Shown: positions 19,877 to 29,811, counted from the first letter of the stretch. The stretch: 63,402 nucleotides of DNA from an uncultured Chlorobiaceae bacterium (GCA_903824295.1 CAIJWE010000130.1:1-63402); one strand, 5' to 3'. Made by a program: numbers and translations. Notes: generated by a model not told the origin, from the letters alone.

Positions 19877-21350
19877 GAAAGGGCAGGTGGCGCAAGATAA
19901 TCTCTCTCTCCTCCTCTTCCAACTTCAGGAGAAGCAGCAATACCGTAAAGCAGCCAAGCGCGAGGAGTACTCCTGCCACCAGCCCGGCAAAGGGTGGCAG
20001 AGTGAGCAGCCACGGGCGCACGGCCATGAGGAGCAGGGCTGCTGACAAGCCTGCTGCAAGAGGCTTCCAGAGCGCATGACCGAAAGGGTGAATGTTCAGG
20101 ATGCGGCGAATTTCAACAAGGCGGAGAGCGGAGAGCATCAAAAAGAGCAGCAGTGTGGCAAGGGCGGCGCCGTTCAGCCCCATCCGTGGAATCAGGAGCA
20201 GGTTCAGCACCACCTGCAAGCCGAGGGCAGCGAGAGCGTTGAGGAGGCTGAGCCGCGCATGGCCGGTCATGGCGAGTACCGTGGCCGAGAGGCCGAAGGT
20301 GGCTTGCAGAAAGGAGGCCGCCGTCAAAAGCAGCAGCGCAACTGCTCCTCCGTCAGCAAAGCGGGCACCGAACACAGAGAGCACCAATTCAGGAAGCACC
20401 ATGAAGAGGATGGCCGGAGGAAGAACCACCGTGACAATCCAGCGCGTCACCATCTTGTAGATTTGCCCGATCTCCGCGTTCTGCCTCCCCGTATGCAGTT
20501 CAGCAATCATCGGCGCAGCTATACCGGTGAATGCAAGCAACACGGAGCGAATGAGCCCCGCCGTTCTGGCCGCAGGATGGTAGAGACCGACCGTCGCCGT
20601 ATCGGTGAGCATTCCAAGCATCATCACATCAAGCCAGTGGCTCATCATGCTCAAGAGCGAGACTGCCATGAAGGGAAGTGCGTAGGCAAGCATCGCCTTG
20701 TCCGGACGAGCGTACAGAATATCGGATGGAAGCACCCCGCTGATGGTGAAAAGCTGAGAACGAATCCAGAAGAATGCACCCGCGCCTGCCAGAGCAAAGG
20801 GCAAAAAAAGGGCGCTATCCTGGCCTGCCGTGTAACGAAAGAGAATGGTGAGCAACAGCAGAAAAAGAGGACTGAGCACCTGTGTGGCGATAATTTTGGG
20901 CTTGAGCTGCCTGAACGACTGCATGGCATGGCCAAAGAGGAGGGTTGCCACATTGAAGGGAATGGCCGCCGCATAGCAGCAGAGCGTAAGCTGCAGCAGG
21001 CGGCTGCCGTTGAGCTGAGAGGCAATGGGCGCTGAAAAGAGAAGGAGCAGAAGCGCCACAAAGAGTGACAGGGCGATGCTTGTTTTCAACGCGGAACCGA
21101 TCACCGCCTTCTGGCGAAGAGTATCACCACTGTACAGACTGACGAAGCGCAACAATCCCGAATCGAGCCCTGCAACCGCAACCACCTCGGCAATCTGTAT
21201 AACAGCAATGGCGAGGGCGTAGGTGCCAAGAGCGTCAACCCCGAGAAGCCTTGCCACAACAAGGTTATAGCCGAAGCGGACCGTCTGGCCGAAAAGAAAT
21301 CCGGCAAAGGAGAAGCCTGCCTGACCGGCTATGTCAGCATTGCGACTCAT
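19854..21350 (-). CDS. Wzx-type polysaccharide flippase
   Basis: A 498-residue protein of about 12-14 membrane segments. Its N-terminus (AGQAGFSFAGFLFGQTVRFGYNLVVARLLG) is typical of the polysaccharide transporter branch of the MOP superfamily. It probably flips lipid-linked oligosaccharide across the inner membrane. The ATG at 21350 overlaps the stop of the upstream glycosyltransferase as ATGA, indicating translational coupling; an upstream in-frame start would lie inside that gene. Confidence 0.88.
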   Translation of the reverse strand: MSRNADIAGQAGFSFAGFLFGQTVRFGYNLVVARLLGVDALGTYALAIAVIQIAEVVAVAGLDSGLLRFVSLYSGDTLRQKAVIGSALKTSIALSLFVALLLLLFSAPIASQLNGSRLLQLTLCCYAAAIPFNVATLLFGHAMQSFRQLKPKIIATQVLSPLFLLLLTILFRYTAGQDSALFLPFALAGAGAFFWIRSQLFTISGVLPSDILYARPDKAMLAYALPFMAVSLLSMMSHWLDVMMLGMLTDTATVGLYHPAARTAGLIRSVLLAFTGIAAPMIAELHTGRQNAEIGQIYKMVTRWIVTVVLPPAILFMVLPELVLSVFGARFADGGAVALLLLTAASFLQATFGLSATVLAMTGHARLSLLNALAALGLQVVLNLLLIPRMGLNGAALATLLLFLMLSALRLVEIRRILNIHPFGHALWKPLAAGLSAALLLMAVRPWLLTLPPFAGLVAGVLLALGCFTVLLLLLKLEEEEREIILRHLPFLDKKPKP

Positions 21351-22540
21351 GGGCGGTTCTCCTGCCACCCTTTCTCCAGCTCCTGCACCATGGAGGCTGC
21401 AAGGGCGTCCCAACTGTGCTGCCGGGCAAATGCCTGCCGCGCCTCAACACGCCGGTCGGCCATTGCCTCGGGCACCATGCCGATAAACTCCTCGTGCGAC
21501 CGAGCAACATGCACCACCTCCCGCGCCCGCTCCACGGCACTGCAATAGTTCATCGAGAGCACCGGCACACCCGCTGCACAATATTCATAGAGCTTGTTGG
21601 GATGGGAGACCCCTTTCAACGCACCGGAGAGGAGCGGCATCAAGGCAAGATCGAAGCGCTGCACCCATGCAGGAAGTTCGGCATACTCAATTTTTCCGAA
21701 ATAGTGAACATTTGGCAAGGCGTTGATCGCCTCCTGTTTTTTCCACCACTCCCGCTGATAGGCTGGGCCGAGAAGGACAATCTGGCACTCCGGCCATGCG
21801 CAGGCTGTGGCGGCCATCAGGGTAGTGTCGAGCCAGTCCATCGCCCCCGCATAGCCCAGAATCTTCCCCTCAAGCCTGGAGAGAGCGGCTGGCTTCTCAA
21901 AACGGAAACCCGCAAAATGGTTGAACTCCACGCCATTGCCCAGTTCAACCGTGCGCAAACCGGTCGGCAACTTGAGCTGACTGGTCAGTTCGCGGCTCAC
22001 ACTGAAAACAAGATGCACGCTGGAAATATAGGAGTCGAGAGAGCCCTTCAGCCACGAAGGAGTCCCCGGAAAGGCAAGATGGTCATCATTGGCATCATAA
22101 AAGCGGAGGCGACAAGGAAGATAGGCGGCAACCCTGCCCCAATAGATATTGCTCAAACCGATGATCCTTTTAGAAGAGCCAAATCCGAGCATGGCCACCC
22201 AGAAGAGCATCAGCACCATGCCGGGCAGGGAGAGGAGCGCTCGCAGCAACGGGATGTTGAGCAGTCGTCCAATCCTGAAGGGGACACTCTTCAGAAAGGG
22301 AACGCTGACAACCCAGATCCGCCCTCTTTTGACCGGGAGCCAGTGGTGGCGGCGACCCAAAGCGTAGGGCTCAATGAAAAGAATGCTCCAGTTCTCCGGA
22401 AAGCGGCACAACAGGCGCTGCTTCCTCGTTGAGAGAAAATCCCACTGTATCTCGGAAAACCAGACAAGCCTGAACCGGCGGTGCGGGCTGGAGGAGGCTC
22501 CCTTATCGGACGGCAAGTTCATAGATCTGCACTTTTTCAT
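21347..22540 (-). CDS. Glycosyltransferase, GT4-like
   Basis: A protein of about 397 residues with two Rossmann-like halves. The C-terminal half shows the GT-B pattern: LGYAGAMDWLDT, IVLLGPAYQREWW, NVHYFGKIEYAELPAWVQRFDLALMP, and the nucleotide-binding GVSHPNKLYEYCAAGVPVLS. It probably adds a sugar to the operon's glycan. The start is uncertain: ATG at 22540 or 22522; both overlap the end of the methyltransferase gene. The open frame extends further upstream but would be inside that gene. Confidence 0.85.
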   Translation of the reverse strand: MKKCRSMNLPSDKGASSSPHRRFRLVWFSEIQWDFLSTRKQRLLCRFPENWSILFIEPYALGRRHHWLPVKRGRIWVVSVPFLKSVPFRIGRLLNIPLLRALLSLPGMVLMLFWVAMLGFGSSKRIIGLSNIYWGRVAAYLPCRLRFYDANDDHLAFPGTPSWLKGSLDSYISSVHLVFSVSRELTSQLKLPTGLRTVELGNGVEFNHFAGFRFEKPAALSRLEGKILGYAGAMDWLDTTLMAATACAWPECQIVLLGPAYQREWWKKQEAINALPNVHYFGKIEYAELPAWVQRFDLALMPLLSGALKGVSHPNKLYEYCAAGVPVLSMNYCSAVERAREVVHVARSHEEFIGMVPEAMADRRVEARQAFARQHSWDALAASMVQELEKGWQENRP

Positions 22541-23066
22541 ACCATGCCCGCAAGAGCGGCTTGAGTCCCGTAAGATAAAACAACGGATGGCGGATACGAA
22601 ACTCCGCGCTTCGGAGAACGGTAAACCCGGCACGCGTGAAGAGTAAACGGGCTGAGTGGCGCGTCATTTCATGAAAATGGTCGGGGCTTGCAAGAACGGG
22701 CGGTTTCCAGAGAGGCATAGAGACAAAAAGCCGTGCATCTTTGCCTGCCAAGAGCCGCTTGATTTCAAGCAGGGCATAAAGCGGGTTGTAGAGATGCTCA
22801 AGCACCTCAAAGGCGGTCACCACTCCGAAGCAGCCCGAAAGTGGTTCAAGATCAAGGTCGACCATTGTATTGTCGAAGGTGCAGCCGAAATGCTGCTCCA
22901 GCAATGCGGTAAAGGGTGTTCGGTCGCCCAGATCGAGCCCGCTGGCAAGTGTGCCGGCGGAAAGTGAAGAGCCCGCAAGAAATTCGAGGGTTTTCCGCCA
23001 CCGGACAGCGTGGGCCGGATCGCTGAGATAGGCTCCATCAATGACGGTTCTGCAACTGCTCTCCAT
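22503..23066 (-). CDS. Class I SAM-dependent methyltransferase
   Basis: A 187-residue protein. SAM-binding motif I is ASGLDLGDRTPF, motif II VDLDLEPLSG, and the post-motif FEVLEHLYNPLYALLEIKRLL is typical of the Methyltransf_11/23 families acting on small molecules or glycans. It begins four bases after the GT2 stop. Its position within a run of glycosyltransferases suggests a sugar or glycan substrate; the substrate itself cannot be read from the sequence. Confidence 0.82.
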   Translation of the reverse strand: MESSCRTVIDGAYLSDPAHAVRWRKTLEFLAGSSLSAGTLASGLDLGDRTPFTALLEQHFGCTFDNTMVDLDLEPLSGCFGVVTAFEVLEHLYNPLYALLEIKRLLAGKDARLFVSMPLWKPPVLASPDHFHEMTRHSARLLFTRAGFTVLRSAEFRIRHPLFYLTGLKPLLRAWYEKVQIYELAVR

Positions 23067-23069
23067 GCT

Positions 23070-23906
23070 CTATTTTCTCCTGATCGATAACACATCCCAA
23101 AAACTTCCGGCAAGACGGAGAGGAAGCAGAATCAGGTAGAGCACCATGCCGCTCCATGCCCGGTGTTTGCTGAACAGATAGAGGTCGCCGACACTTTTTT
23201 TTACAAGCTTCCTGAGCGGGCTTCGGCTAAGCGATGCCGATACCTTGTGCCATACCCTTGAAGAGGGGACATAGTTGATAGTCATCCCCCGAGCGCGAAT
23301 CCGCAGGGAGAGATCAACATCCTCCGCGTACATCCTGAACCCTTCATCAAAACCGCCAACAGCCTCAAAATCACAGCAGCGCATGGCAAAACAGCAACCC
23401 GTCGCATAACCGGTGACGCCGGGGGAGTCAAACTGCGGAGCATCTTTTTTTCTCAACCCGACGTGGCGGATCAGGCCGGTCGAAAGCCTCACCATTCCAC
23501 CGGCGTACCAGAGCGTGTCGGGCCGATCGAGATAGAAAATTTTCGGCACCGCAATTCCTGCCAAGGGGTTGCGTTGCAGCGTTTCAAGCAGTGGTGCACA
23601 AAAATCGGCATCAGCAATAGTATCGTTGTTCAGAAAGATGATGAATTCGGCACCCAGTTCCTGAACCCTCCGGAATCCGGCATTGTTGCCTCCTGCATAG
23701 CCGATATTAGAGGGAATAAGCAGCAGCTTCATATCCGCAAATACCTCCCGGATCCTCTCCACAGAGCCATCGGTTGAACCGTTATCGACAACCAATACCC
23801 GGCATGAGGGCGACCTGACTGCGGCAAGCGACTCCAGACAGGCAAGGGTATCCTCTGCGCCGTTCCAGTTCAACACCACAATACAGCTCAAGGGCGTAAT
23901 CATCAC
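23070..23906 (-). CDS. Glycosyltransferase family 2
   Basis: A 278-residue GT-A enzyme. It has the N-terminal VVLNWNGAEDTLACLESL, the DNGSTDGS nucleotide-binding motif, the acidic metal-binding FLNNDT and the acceptor-side MYAEDVDLSLRIRARG with the catalytic ED. These are typical of rhamnosyltransferase-like family 2 members. A C-terminal hydrophobic stretch may anchor it to the membrane. It overlaps the upstream GT4 gene by ATGA. Confidence 0.9.
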   Translation of the reverse strand: MMITPLSCIVVLNWNGAEDTLACLESLAAVRSPSCRVLVVDNGSTDGSVERIREVFADMKLLLIPSNIGYAGGNNAGFRRVQELGAEFIIFLNNDTIADADFCAPLLETLQRNPLAGIAVPKIFYLDRPDTLWYAGGMVRLSTGLIRHVGLRKKDAPQFDSPGVTGYATGCCFAMRCCDFEAVGGFDEGFRMYAEDVDLSLRIRARGMTINYVPSSRVWHKVSASLSRSPLRKLVKKSVGDLYLFSKHRAWSGMVLYLILLPLRLAGSFWDVLSIRRK

Positions 23907-25042
23907 CTCTTTGCGGCTATGGATTCAAGAAAGCCGCCTGCTGCGTCAGCAAAGGAGTCCCAGGAAAAGTCGCGGCTGAAAGATTCGATAGCCGTACGCA
24001 TGGATTCAAGCTCAAGCTTCTCCCGGCAGTCAAGAAATTCGCAAACCGCCCCGGCAAGCCCATCCGACGAACAGTCTCGGGCAACCCAGCCGGTTTTGCC
24101 GTGACGAACCATCTCGGGAAGGGCTCCTGCCGGTGTGACAATGACCGGCAAGCCATGACCGTAGGCAAACTGCACCACTCCCGACTGTGTTGCACTGCGG
24201 TAGGGAAGCACGACCGCATCAGCCGCAGCAAAAAAAAGAGCCGTGCGCTCAGGGGAAACATAGCCGGCATAGAGATCGACGCTCCCCTCAATTCCAAGCT
24301 GAGCAATAAGCGCACGGTAACTCGCGGCACGCTCATGAAAGTGGCCAGCAACCACAAGGCGGAGCGCTGGCTCCCTCTGAAGCATCGCCGGCATGGCACG
24401 GAGCATCGTATCAAGCCCCTTGTAGCGACGCACATAGCCGAAAAAAAGGAGCACCGGCGAATGAATATCCAAATTGAGCGCACTGCGGGCATCCACCGCC
24501 GAAAAACTCTTGCAATCCGGCTCATAGAGGGGATGAAAGAGTTGCAGCAGAGGAATATCGGGCATGGCCGCACGCACCTCCTGCGAAACTGTACCAGAAA
24601 GTGTCACCACTCCATCGGCAGAAGCGGCAAGCAGCCTCTGCATCAGTGGCTCGAAAAAAAAAGATTCATGTGAAGAGAGGTTATGGAGCAATACCACCAT
24701 CCTGATACCAGTCAGACGGCGTATCACAAAATAGAGCGGTGCAAGAAATCCGCTCCAGTAGGCCACCAGCAGCAGTTCCGGCTTTAGTGACCTGAGGCGC
24801 CGAACAACTCCAAACCATGTGAACGGGTTAAAAAGCACCAGACGCGCCTCACCAAAAAGAGCGATATCGAGCACCCCAGACCCTTCAACTCCCCCTTTGA
24901 CCAGAAAATCGGGGTAAAGCGCCCTGAAAGCAAAAGGAGTGAGCGCATATCCCCGGCTTTGAAGGGCATCCCTCAGCTCTCCGCTGAACCGGGCAATCCC
25001 GCCTTTCAGAGGAGAAAAAGGAGATATGAAGGCAATTTGCAA
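23903..25042 (-). CDS. Glycosyltransferase family 4
   Basis: A 379-residue GT-B enzyme starting MQIAFISPFSPLKGGIARF. The C-terminal half has LLFFGYVRRYKGLDTMLRAM, RLVVAGHFHERAASYRALI, and the donor-binding GVVQFAYGHGLPVIVTPAGALPEMV. It begins two bases after the HPr gene stops and overlaps the GT2 gene by four bases, so these are probably co-translated. The sugar specificity cannot be read from the sequence. Confidence 0.9.
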   Translation of the reverse strand: MQIAFISPFSPLKGGIARFSGELRDALQSRGYALTPFAFRALYPDFLVKGGVEGSGVLDIALFGEARLVLFNPFTWFGVVRRLRSLKPELLLVAYWSGFLAPLYFVIRRLTGIRMVVLLHNLSSHESFFFEPLMQRLLAASADGVVTLSGTVSQEVRAAMPDIPLLQLFHPLYEPDCKSFSAVDARSALNLDIHSPVLLFFGYVRRYKGLDTMLRAMPAMLQREPALRLVVAGHFHERAASYRALIAQLGIEGSVDLYAGYVSPERTALFFAAADAVVLPYRSATQSGVVQFAYGHGLPVIVTPAGALPEMVRHGKTGWVARDCSSDGLAGAVCEFLDCREKLELESMRTAIESFSRDFSWDSFADAAGGFLESIAAKR

Positions 25043-25044
25043 TG

Positions 25045-25311
25045 CTAAACCTCTCCGAAACCCTGCTCAAAAAACTCCACCAACTGGCGCGAGGCCTCGT
25101 CAGCATCCACGCCATCAAGCTTGAGCGTCAAGCGTGTCCCTTTTGGGGCAGCAAGGCTCATGACACCAATAATTGACTTTGCATTAATTTCAACACCCTG
25201 CATCTCGATAAAAAAATCGGATTTGAAACGGGACGCGAGTTTGACCACTGCTGCCGCAGGTCTGGTATGCAGCCCTGCCTTGTTTTTAACGACAACTTCC
25301 TGAACAATCAC
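25045..25311 (-). CDS. ptsH: HPr phosphocarrier protein
   Basis: An 88-residue HPr: the active-site motif KAGLHTRPAA carries the phosphorylatable His near position 15, and AKSIIGVMSLAA carries the regulatory Ser near position 46. It starts with GTG. HPr passes phosphate from EI to PTS EIIA domains. No EI gene or complete sugar transporter lies here, so the role is probably regulatory. It sits directly upstream of a glycosyltransferase (two-base gap). An EIIA domain is encoded at 53467-55140. Confidence 0.93.
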   Translation of the reverse strand: MIVQEVVVKNKAGLHTRPAAAVVKLASRFKSDFFIEMQGVEINAKSIIGVMSLAAPKGTRLTLKLDGVDADEASRQLVEFFEQGFGEV

Positions 25312-25341
25312 GAATTTCTGATCCCTTTTTGTAAAATTAAG

Positions 25342-25809
25342 TTACAATGTTTTCACCATTGCAATCTCATCGCAGGCCATAAGTTTGGGGCAATGAGTGC
25401 AATCCCTCCATATTTTCTGCGGAAAATACTCTTTCTTGATTTCGCTGTAGCCAAGTCGGCGAAAAAACTCACGACTGAGCGTCAAAACAAAAACCTCCAC
25501 AACCCCCTCTTCGCGCAGAACCGTCTCGGCCTTTTCAACCAGCAAGCGACCTATACCCTTCATTTTATAGCGGTTAAAGACGGCCAGCGAACGAATTTCA
25601 GCCAGCTTCAGGGTATAGAATGCAATAGCACAGCAGCCAATCACCTCACCGTTGTATTCAGCAACAAAAAAGTTACGAATATTTTCAACAATATTCTCGC
25701 CGGAACGCTCCAGCATGATTCCCTGACGCGCATACTCTGCCGTGATAGCGGAAATTGCAGGGGCGTCGGCCAGACGCGCATACCTGATAGAGAGTTCAGC
25801 CTGTTGCAT
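25342..25809 (-). CDS. GNAT N-acetyltransferase, ArgA-like
   Basis: A 155-residue single GNAT domain with the acetyl-CoA loop RYKMKGIGRLLVEKAE and the preceding beta strand IRSLAVFNR. The overall pattern (VEVFVLTLSREFFRRLGYSEI, then a short Cys-containing tail near the end) resembles the small amino-acid acetyltransferases annotated as N-acetylglutamate synthase-like. It ends three bases before obg begins, on the same strand. A role in arginine synthesis is possible but unproven. Confidence 0.78.
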   Translation of the reverse strand: MQQAELSIRYARLADAPAISAITAEYARQGIMLERSGENIVENIRNFFVAEYNGEVIGCCAIAFYTLKLAEIRSLAVFNRYKMKGIGRLLVEKAETVLREEGVVEVFVLTLSREFFRRLGYSEIKKEYFPQKIWRDCTHCPKLMACDEIAMVKTL

Positions 25810-25811
25810 GA

Positions 25812-26825
25812 TTACGCGATATTTTCATCCTGCGATTCAGCACTCCTGGTGCGACCCGACACCTCCCGCCAGAGTTCATCCTTGAGCTCCTTCAGCCCAT
25901 GACCTGAGACGGCCGATATCTGAAGCACCTTGACTCCCTCTTCAAGGGGTGGAATTTCAAGCTCTTCAGCGGCGATATCCATTTTTGTCACCACCACCAT
26001 CCTCGGTTTGTCGAGCAGTGATGGCTCAAATTTTTCAAGCTCACCAAGGATCGTGCGGTATTCATCGGCAATATCGGGTGAATCAGCCGAAATAAGGATG
26101 GCCAGTATTTTCGTGCGCTCAATATGACGTAAAAACTGCAACCCAAGTCCCTTCCCCTCTGCCGCACCCTCAATGATTCCTGGAATATCGGCCATCACAA
26201 ACGATTTGTAATCCTCATAGCGCACAATGCCAAGATTGGGCACCAGCGTCGTAAAGGGATAATCAGCAATTTTCGGTTTGGCCGCGCTGATAACCGAAAT
26301 AAGTGTTGATTTGCCCGCATTGGGAAATCCAACCAGACCAACATCGGCCATGAGCTTCAACTCCATATTGAGCGTCATCAGCTCACCTTTCTGACCCGGC
26401 TCGGCATAACGGGGAGCCTGACGGGTTGGCGTGGCGAAGTGCTGGTTGCCACGACCTCCTTTGCCCCCTTTGGCAATCATGATCTCCTGATCCTCACCCG
26501 TCAAATCGGCAATGATCTCATTGGTTTCACCATTTCTCACAATGGTACCACACGGTACAGCAATGACAATATCCGCCCCGTCTCTGCCCGTTTTACGTGC
26601 TCCCTGCCCATGCACACCACGAACAGCGATATACTTCTTTTTATATTTGAAATCGAGAAGGGTGGTCAACTGCCGGTTGGTTCTCAGCCATACATGGCCT
26701 CCCCGACCGCCATCGCCCCCGTCCGGCCCCCCCTTGGGCACAAACTTCTCTCTCCGAAAACTGACACACCCTTTTCCGCCGTCTCCAGCCTGAACAAAAA
26801 TAGACGCACTATCAACAAACTTCAC
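25812..26825 (-). CDS. obgE: Obg family ribosome-assembly GTPase
   Basis: A 337-residue protein with the Gly-rich Obg fold (residues 1-158, e.g. [11 protein letters not shown]) followed by a GTPase domain: [12 protein letters not shown] (Walker A), [16 protein letters not shown] (switch II), VTKMDI (NKxD). It is shorter than forms carrying a C-terminal OCT domain. Obg helps late 50S maturation and links to stress signalling. It is the first gene of the minus-strand operon that continues into the glycan genes. Confidence 0.96.
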   Translation of the reverse strand: MKFVDSASIFVQAGDGGKGCVSFRREKFVPKGGPDGGDGGRGGHVWLRTNRQLTTLLDFKYKKKYIAVRGVHGQGARKTGRDGADIVIAVPCGTIVRNGETNEIIADLTGEDQEIMIAKGGKGGRGNQHFATPTRQAPRYAEPGQKGELMTLNMELKLMADVGLVGFPNAGKSTLISVISAAKPKIADYPFTTLVPNLGIVRYEDYKSFVMADIPGIIEGAAEGKGLGLQFLRHIERTKILAILISADSPDIADEYRTILGELEKFEPSLLDKPRMVVVTKMDIAAEELEIPPLEEGVKVLQISAVSGHGLKELKDELWREVSGRTRSAESQDENIA

Positions 26826-26897
26826 TCACACACCTGCCTTTTGAATAATCTTTCTCTTTCTCTATTTTAACATGCAACATCCAAACCTGTAAAAAAC

Positions 26898-27155
26898 ATG
26901 ACCGCCACCCACATCAGTAAACCTCCTATCGAAGAGCTTATCTCCCGGCTTGAAGAGATCACCCGTACTATCGAAAATCCGGAAACCGGCCTTGAAAACT
27001 CCATCGGCATGTACGAGGAGGGACTCGCCATTGCCGAAAACTGTAAAAAAAGACTGCTCGAAGCCCGAAAAAAAATTGAGGTGATCAACCCGGAGCTTGC
27101 AAAAAACTGGCCCGAATCACCGCGCATAAAAGATCTTTTCGACAACGAATCCTGA
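26898..27155 (+). CDS. xseB: Exodeoxyribonuclease VII small subunit
   Basis: An 85-residue helical protein with the family pattern PIEELISRLEEITRTIENPETGLENSIGMYEEGLAIAENCKKRL. The small subunit wraps XseA in a complex that degrades single-stranded DNA. It is divergent from obg and its end lies eight bases from the convergent gatB stop. The large subunit gene is not in this window. Confidence 0.95.
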   Translation: MTATHISKPPIEELISRLEEITRTIENPETGLENSIGMYEEGLAIAENCKKRLLEARKKIEVINPELAKNWPESPRIKDLFDNES

Positions 27156-27162
27156 AAACGGC

Positions 27163-28590
27163 TCACCCCTCGAGTTTCTTCAACAACACATCATTGACCA
27201 TCTGGGGATTGGCCTTCCCTTTCATCTGGCTCATACACTGACCAACAAAAAAGCCGAGCAGCTTGGTTTTTCCACCACGATAGGCAGCCAACTGGCCGGG
27301 GTTTGCATCAAGAATTCCCTGTACAACTCGTTCAATCGCAGCACTGTCCGAAACCTGTGCAAGCCCTTCCCGTTCAACAATTTCGGCTGGCGAATCACCA
27401 CTCTTCAGCATCAGTTCAAACACCTGCTTGGCAATGGTGTTACTGATCACACCCTTTCCAATCAGAGCAATCAAACCGCCAAGTCGCTGTGGAAGAATTG
27501 AGAACTCAGCAATATCAAGATAGCTCTCTTTCAGCGTGCGCATCACCTCCCCCATCACCCAGTTTGATGAGGCCTTTGCATCACCCGAAATTCTGGCGGT
27601 CTCCTCAAAATAGTCGGCCAACTCCCGCTCAACAGTCAACACTGCGGCATCGTAGGCTGGAATGGCATACTCTTCGGAAAAACGAACAGCACGTTCTTCA
27701 GGAAACTCGGGAAGCTCAAGCAAAATACGATCAATCATCTCCTGATCAACAAGCACCGGCACCAGATCGGGATCAGGGAAGTAACGATAGTCATGGGCAA
27801 ACTCCTTGCCACGCATGGAACGGGTCTCACCCTTGTCGGCATCCCAGAGACGCGTCTCCTGCAGAATAACGCCACCACTTTCCAAAATCGCTGTATGGCG
27901 TTCGACTTCGTATTCTATAGCCTTTTCAACGTTCTTGAAGGAGTTCATATTCTTGATCTCGGAACGGGTACCATACTCCTCTGCCCCGACTGGCCGCAAA
28001 GAGACGTTGGCATCACAGCGAAGGCTTCCCTCCTCCATGTTACCATCCGAAATACCAAGATACTTGACAATCTGGCGCACCTTCTGCAGATAGGCCGAAG
28101 CCTCTTTCGGAGTGCGAAGATCAGGATAACTCACAATCTCAAGCAACGGCACTCCGCTGCGATTAAGATCAATATAGGTCTCCTCGCCGATGTCATGAAT
28201 CGACTTGCCGGCGTCCTCCTCAATGTGGATTCTGATCAGCCGGATATCACGCTTCCCCTCTCCAGCATCAATATGTACCATCCCCTCACTGCAAATCGGC
28301 TCTTCAAACTGCGAAATCTGATACCCCTTCGGTAAATCCGGATAAAAATAGTTTTTCCGGGCAAGCACAGAGTGGGGTGCTATGCTGCATCCCGTTGCAA
28401 GCCCGAGCTTTACGGCGTCCTCAACCACGCGACGGTTCAATACCGGCAACGCACCGGGAAGTGCGAGACAGACCGGGCAGACATTGGTATTGGCCGATTT
28501 GCCAAACTGCGCAGAACAGCCACAAAAGGCTTTGCTTACGGTATTGAGCTGACAATGAACTTCAAGGCCAACCACTAATTCATACTTCAT
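27163..28590 (-). CDS. gatB: Aspartyl/glutamyl-tRNA amidotransferase subunit B
   Basis: A 475-residue subunit of GatCAB, starting [17 protein letters not shown]. The kinase-like cradle motif [22 protein letters not shown] and the C-terminal YqeY-type tail ([22 protein letters not shown]) are present. It converts Glu-tRNA-Gln or Asp-tRNA-Asn to the amide forms. The gatA and gatC genes are elsewhere. It faces xseB convergently with a seven-base gap and no room for a hairpin. Confidence 0.97.
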   Translation of the reverse strand: MKYELVVGLEVHCQLNTVSKAFCGCSAQFGKSANTNVCPVCLALPGALPVLNRRVVEDAVKLGLATGCSIAPHSVLARKNYFYPDLPKGYQISQFEEPICSEGMVHIDAGEGKRDIRLIRIHIEEDAGKSIHDIGEETYIDLNRSGVPLLEIVSYPDLRTPKEASAYLQKVRQIVKYLGISDGNMEEGSLRCDANVSLRPVGAEEYGTRSEIKNMNSFKNVEKAIEYEVERHTAILESGGVILQETRLWDADKGETRSMRGKEFAHDYRYFPDPDLVPVLVDQEMIDRILLELPEFPEERAVRFSEEYAIPAYDAAVLTVERELADYFEETARISGDAKASSNWVMGEVMRTLKESYLDIAEFSILPQRLGGLIALIGKGVISNTIAKQVFELMLKSGDSPAEIVEREGLAQVSDSAAIERVVQGILDANPGQLAAYRGGKTKLLGFFVGQCMSQMKGKANPQMVNDVLLKKLEG

Positions 28591-28665
28591 TGCAAAAATT
28601 AACGTTATTGAAAAAACAGCGGTGTACTTGCCCCGAAATCTTTCCTGCTTATAAAAAACGGCATA

Positions 28666-29199
28666 TCAGTAAGGTTTATAGGAAAACTTCTGACCGCCAA
28701 CGGTTGCCTCAGCCATAACGCCAGCCTTGGGAAGAATAAAAACAGCCACTCCGTTGGAGTAATCGGTATTGGTTGCCATCCCCTTCGTAACCATGATGGC
28801 CGTAACCTGAGCGCTCAAAACAAAATTACCATGTTTGAAATGATCAAAGTCTTTACGACTTCTAAAAAAAATGATTTCAGAAAAAGACTGGCCCCCAAGT
28901 TGCGGACCCACATTAATCTGGGTGATCATTGACCGTCCCACAAGACTATTTTGTTCATAGACATATCCCTTACCACGTCCACCGCCAAAGAGCAGGAAGC
29001 CGCCCTTATACACGTCGGGAAAAACAACAAACCCATAGGCATTTTCAAAAAAACGGGATAACCCGGAATGTCCCCTGAAAGAATCAGCCGACGCCCTTGC
29101 GTGTGCCTCGTCAGCAGGATCCCAACCTGCCATCGCCGAAGAACAGAAAACCCCTGCAAACAAAAGGGCAAGAGTAACAATTTTCATCATTTTCATCAT
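28666..29199 (-). CDS. SYLF-domain secreted lipid-binding protein
   Basis: A 177-residue protein with a signal peptide (MMKMMKIVTLALLFAGVFC, cleaved near AMA-GW). The mature part matches the SYLF/Ysc84 family: GFVVFPDVYKGGFLLFGGGRG, and MITQINVGPQLGGQSFSEII. Such domains bind phosphoinositides in eukaryotes; in bacteria the role is unclear. An ATG at 29199 with AAGG upstream is chosen over an earlier one. Two TACATTGTA-like motifs lie 50-80 bases upstream. It appears to be a single-gene unit. Confidence 0.83.
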   Translation of the reverse strand: MMKMMKIVTLALLFAGVFCSSAMAGWDPADEAHARASADSFRGHSGLSRFFENAYGFVVFPDVYKGGFLLFGGGRGKGYVYEQNSLVGRSMITQINVGPQLGGQSFSEIIFFRSRKDFDHFKHGNFVLSAQVTAIMVTKGMATNTDYSNGVAVFILPKAGVMAEATVGGQKFSYKPY

Positions 29200-29338
29200 T
29201 GTCGCCTTTTTTTTCTTGTTAAATAAAAGCAAAGCATAGAAATCATACAATGATATGCAAGTTACAATGTACGATTTTCAGCGATAAATTCCCGCAACGA
29301 ACCTGCTTCAGAACGCTACAGAAACCCCGAAGTCCCTT

Positions 29339-29689
29339 TCACTGACTGGTAGCAAGAGCATTCTTCACGGTGTTTTTCCGTGCATCAATCCTTTTGACGA
29401 CATATTTCGCAACTTCTTGTATTGCAACAGCACTTTTCACCTCCACACCGATCATCATCCGCAAAGCAACTACCAGAGGCTCAAGATGAGGCTCAGCAGG
29501 AGAATCGACGAGAATGCCAAGCGCTTCCTGGGCGCACCCCGATGCCGCCAGTTCCACAAAAAGCTCTGAATAATCTGCAATAACGTGTGTGGTACTGAGT
29601 TTTTCACCCTTGAGCTGATAAATCTTCAGTGCGTGATGTGTATGTTTGGACGGGATAGCGTCGCAGCATCCATCCGTTGGATGAATCAT
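29339..29689 (-). CDS. Hypothetical protein, possible remnant
   Basis: A 116-residue frame I do not recognise. Residues about 40-105 look protein-like, with amphipathic helices (YSELFVELAASGCAQEALG and LEPLVVALRMMIGVEVKSA), while the N-terminus is rich in Cys and His. The C-terminal part resembles, from memory only, short helical tails of large regulatory ATPases in Chlorobi. It lies directly downstream of the broken clpB end, so it could be the remaining part of an inserted or fused gene. The start is uncertain. Confidence 0.45.
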   Translation of the reverse strand: MIHPTDGCCDAIPSKHTHHALKIYQLKGEKLSTTHVIADYSELFVELAASGCAQEALGILVDSPAEPHLEPLVVALRMMIGVEVKSAVAIQEVAKYVVKRIDARKNTVKNALATSQ

Positions 29690-29811
29690 GATACCCTGCT
29701 ACACGTGCACCTGTTCATTGCGGATGACTTATAAAATATGGGGTGGCGCAGAAACGCTCTCCCGGCATGCACCAGGAGAGATTTGCAATAACGATCTTGA
29801 TAAAAAAAGAA

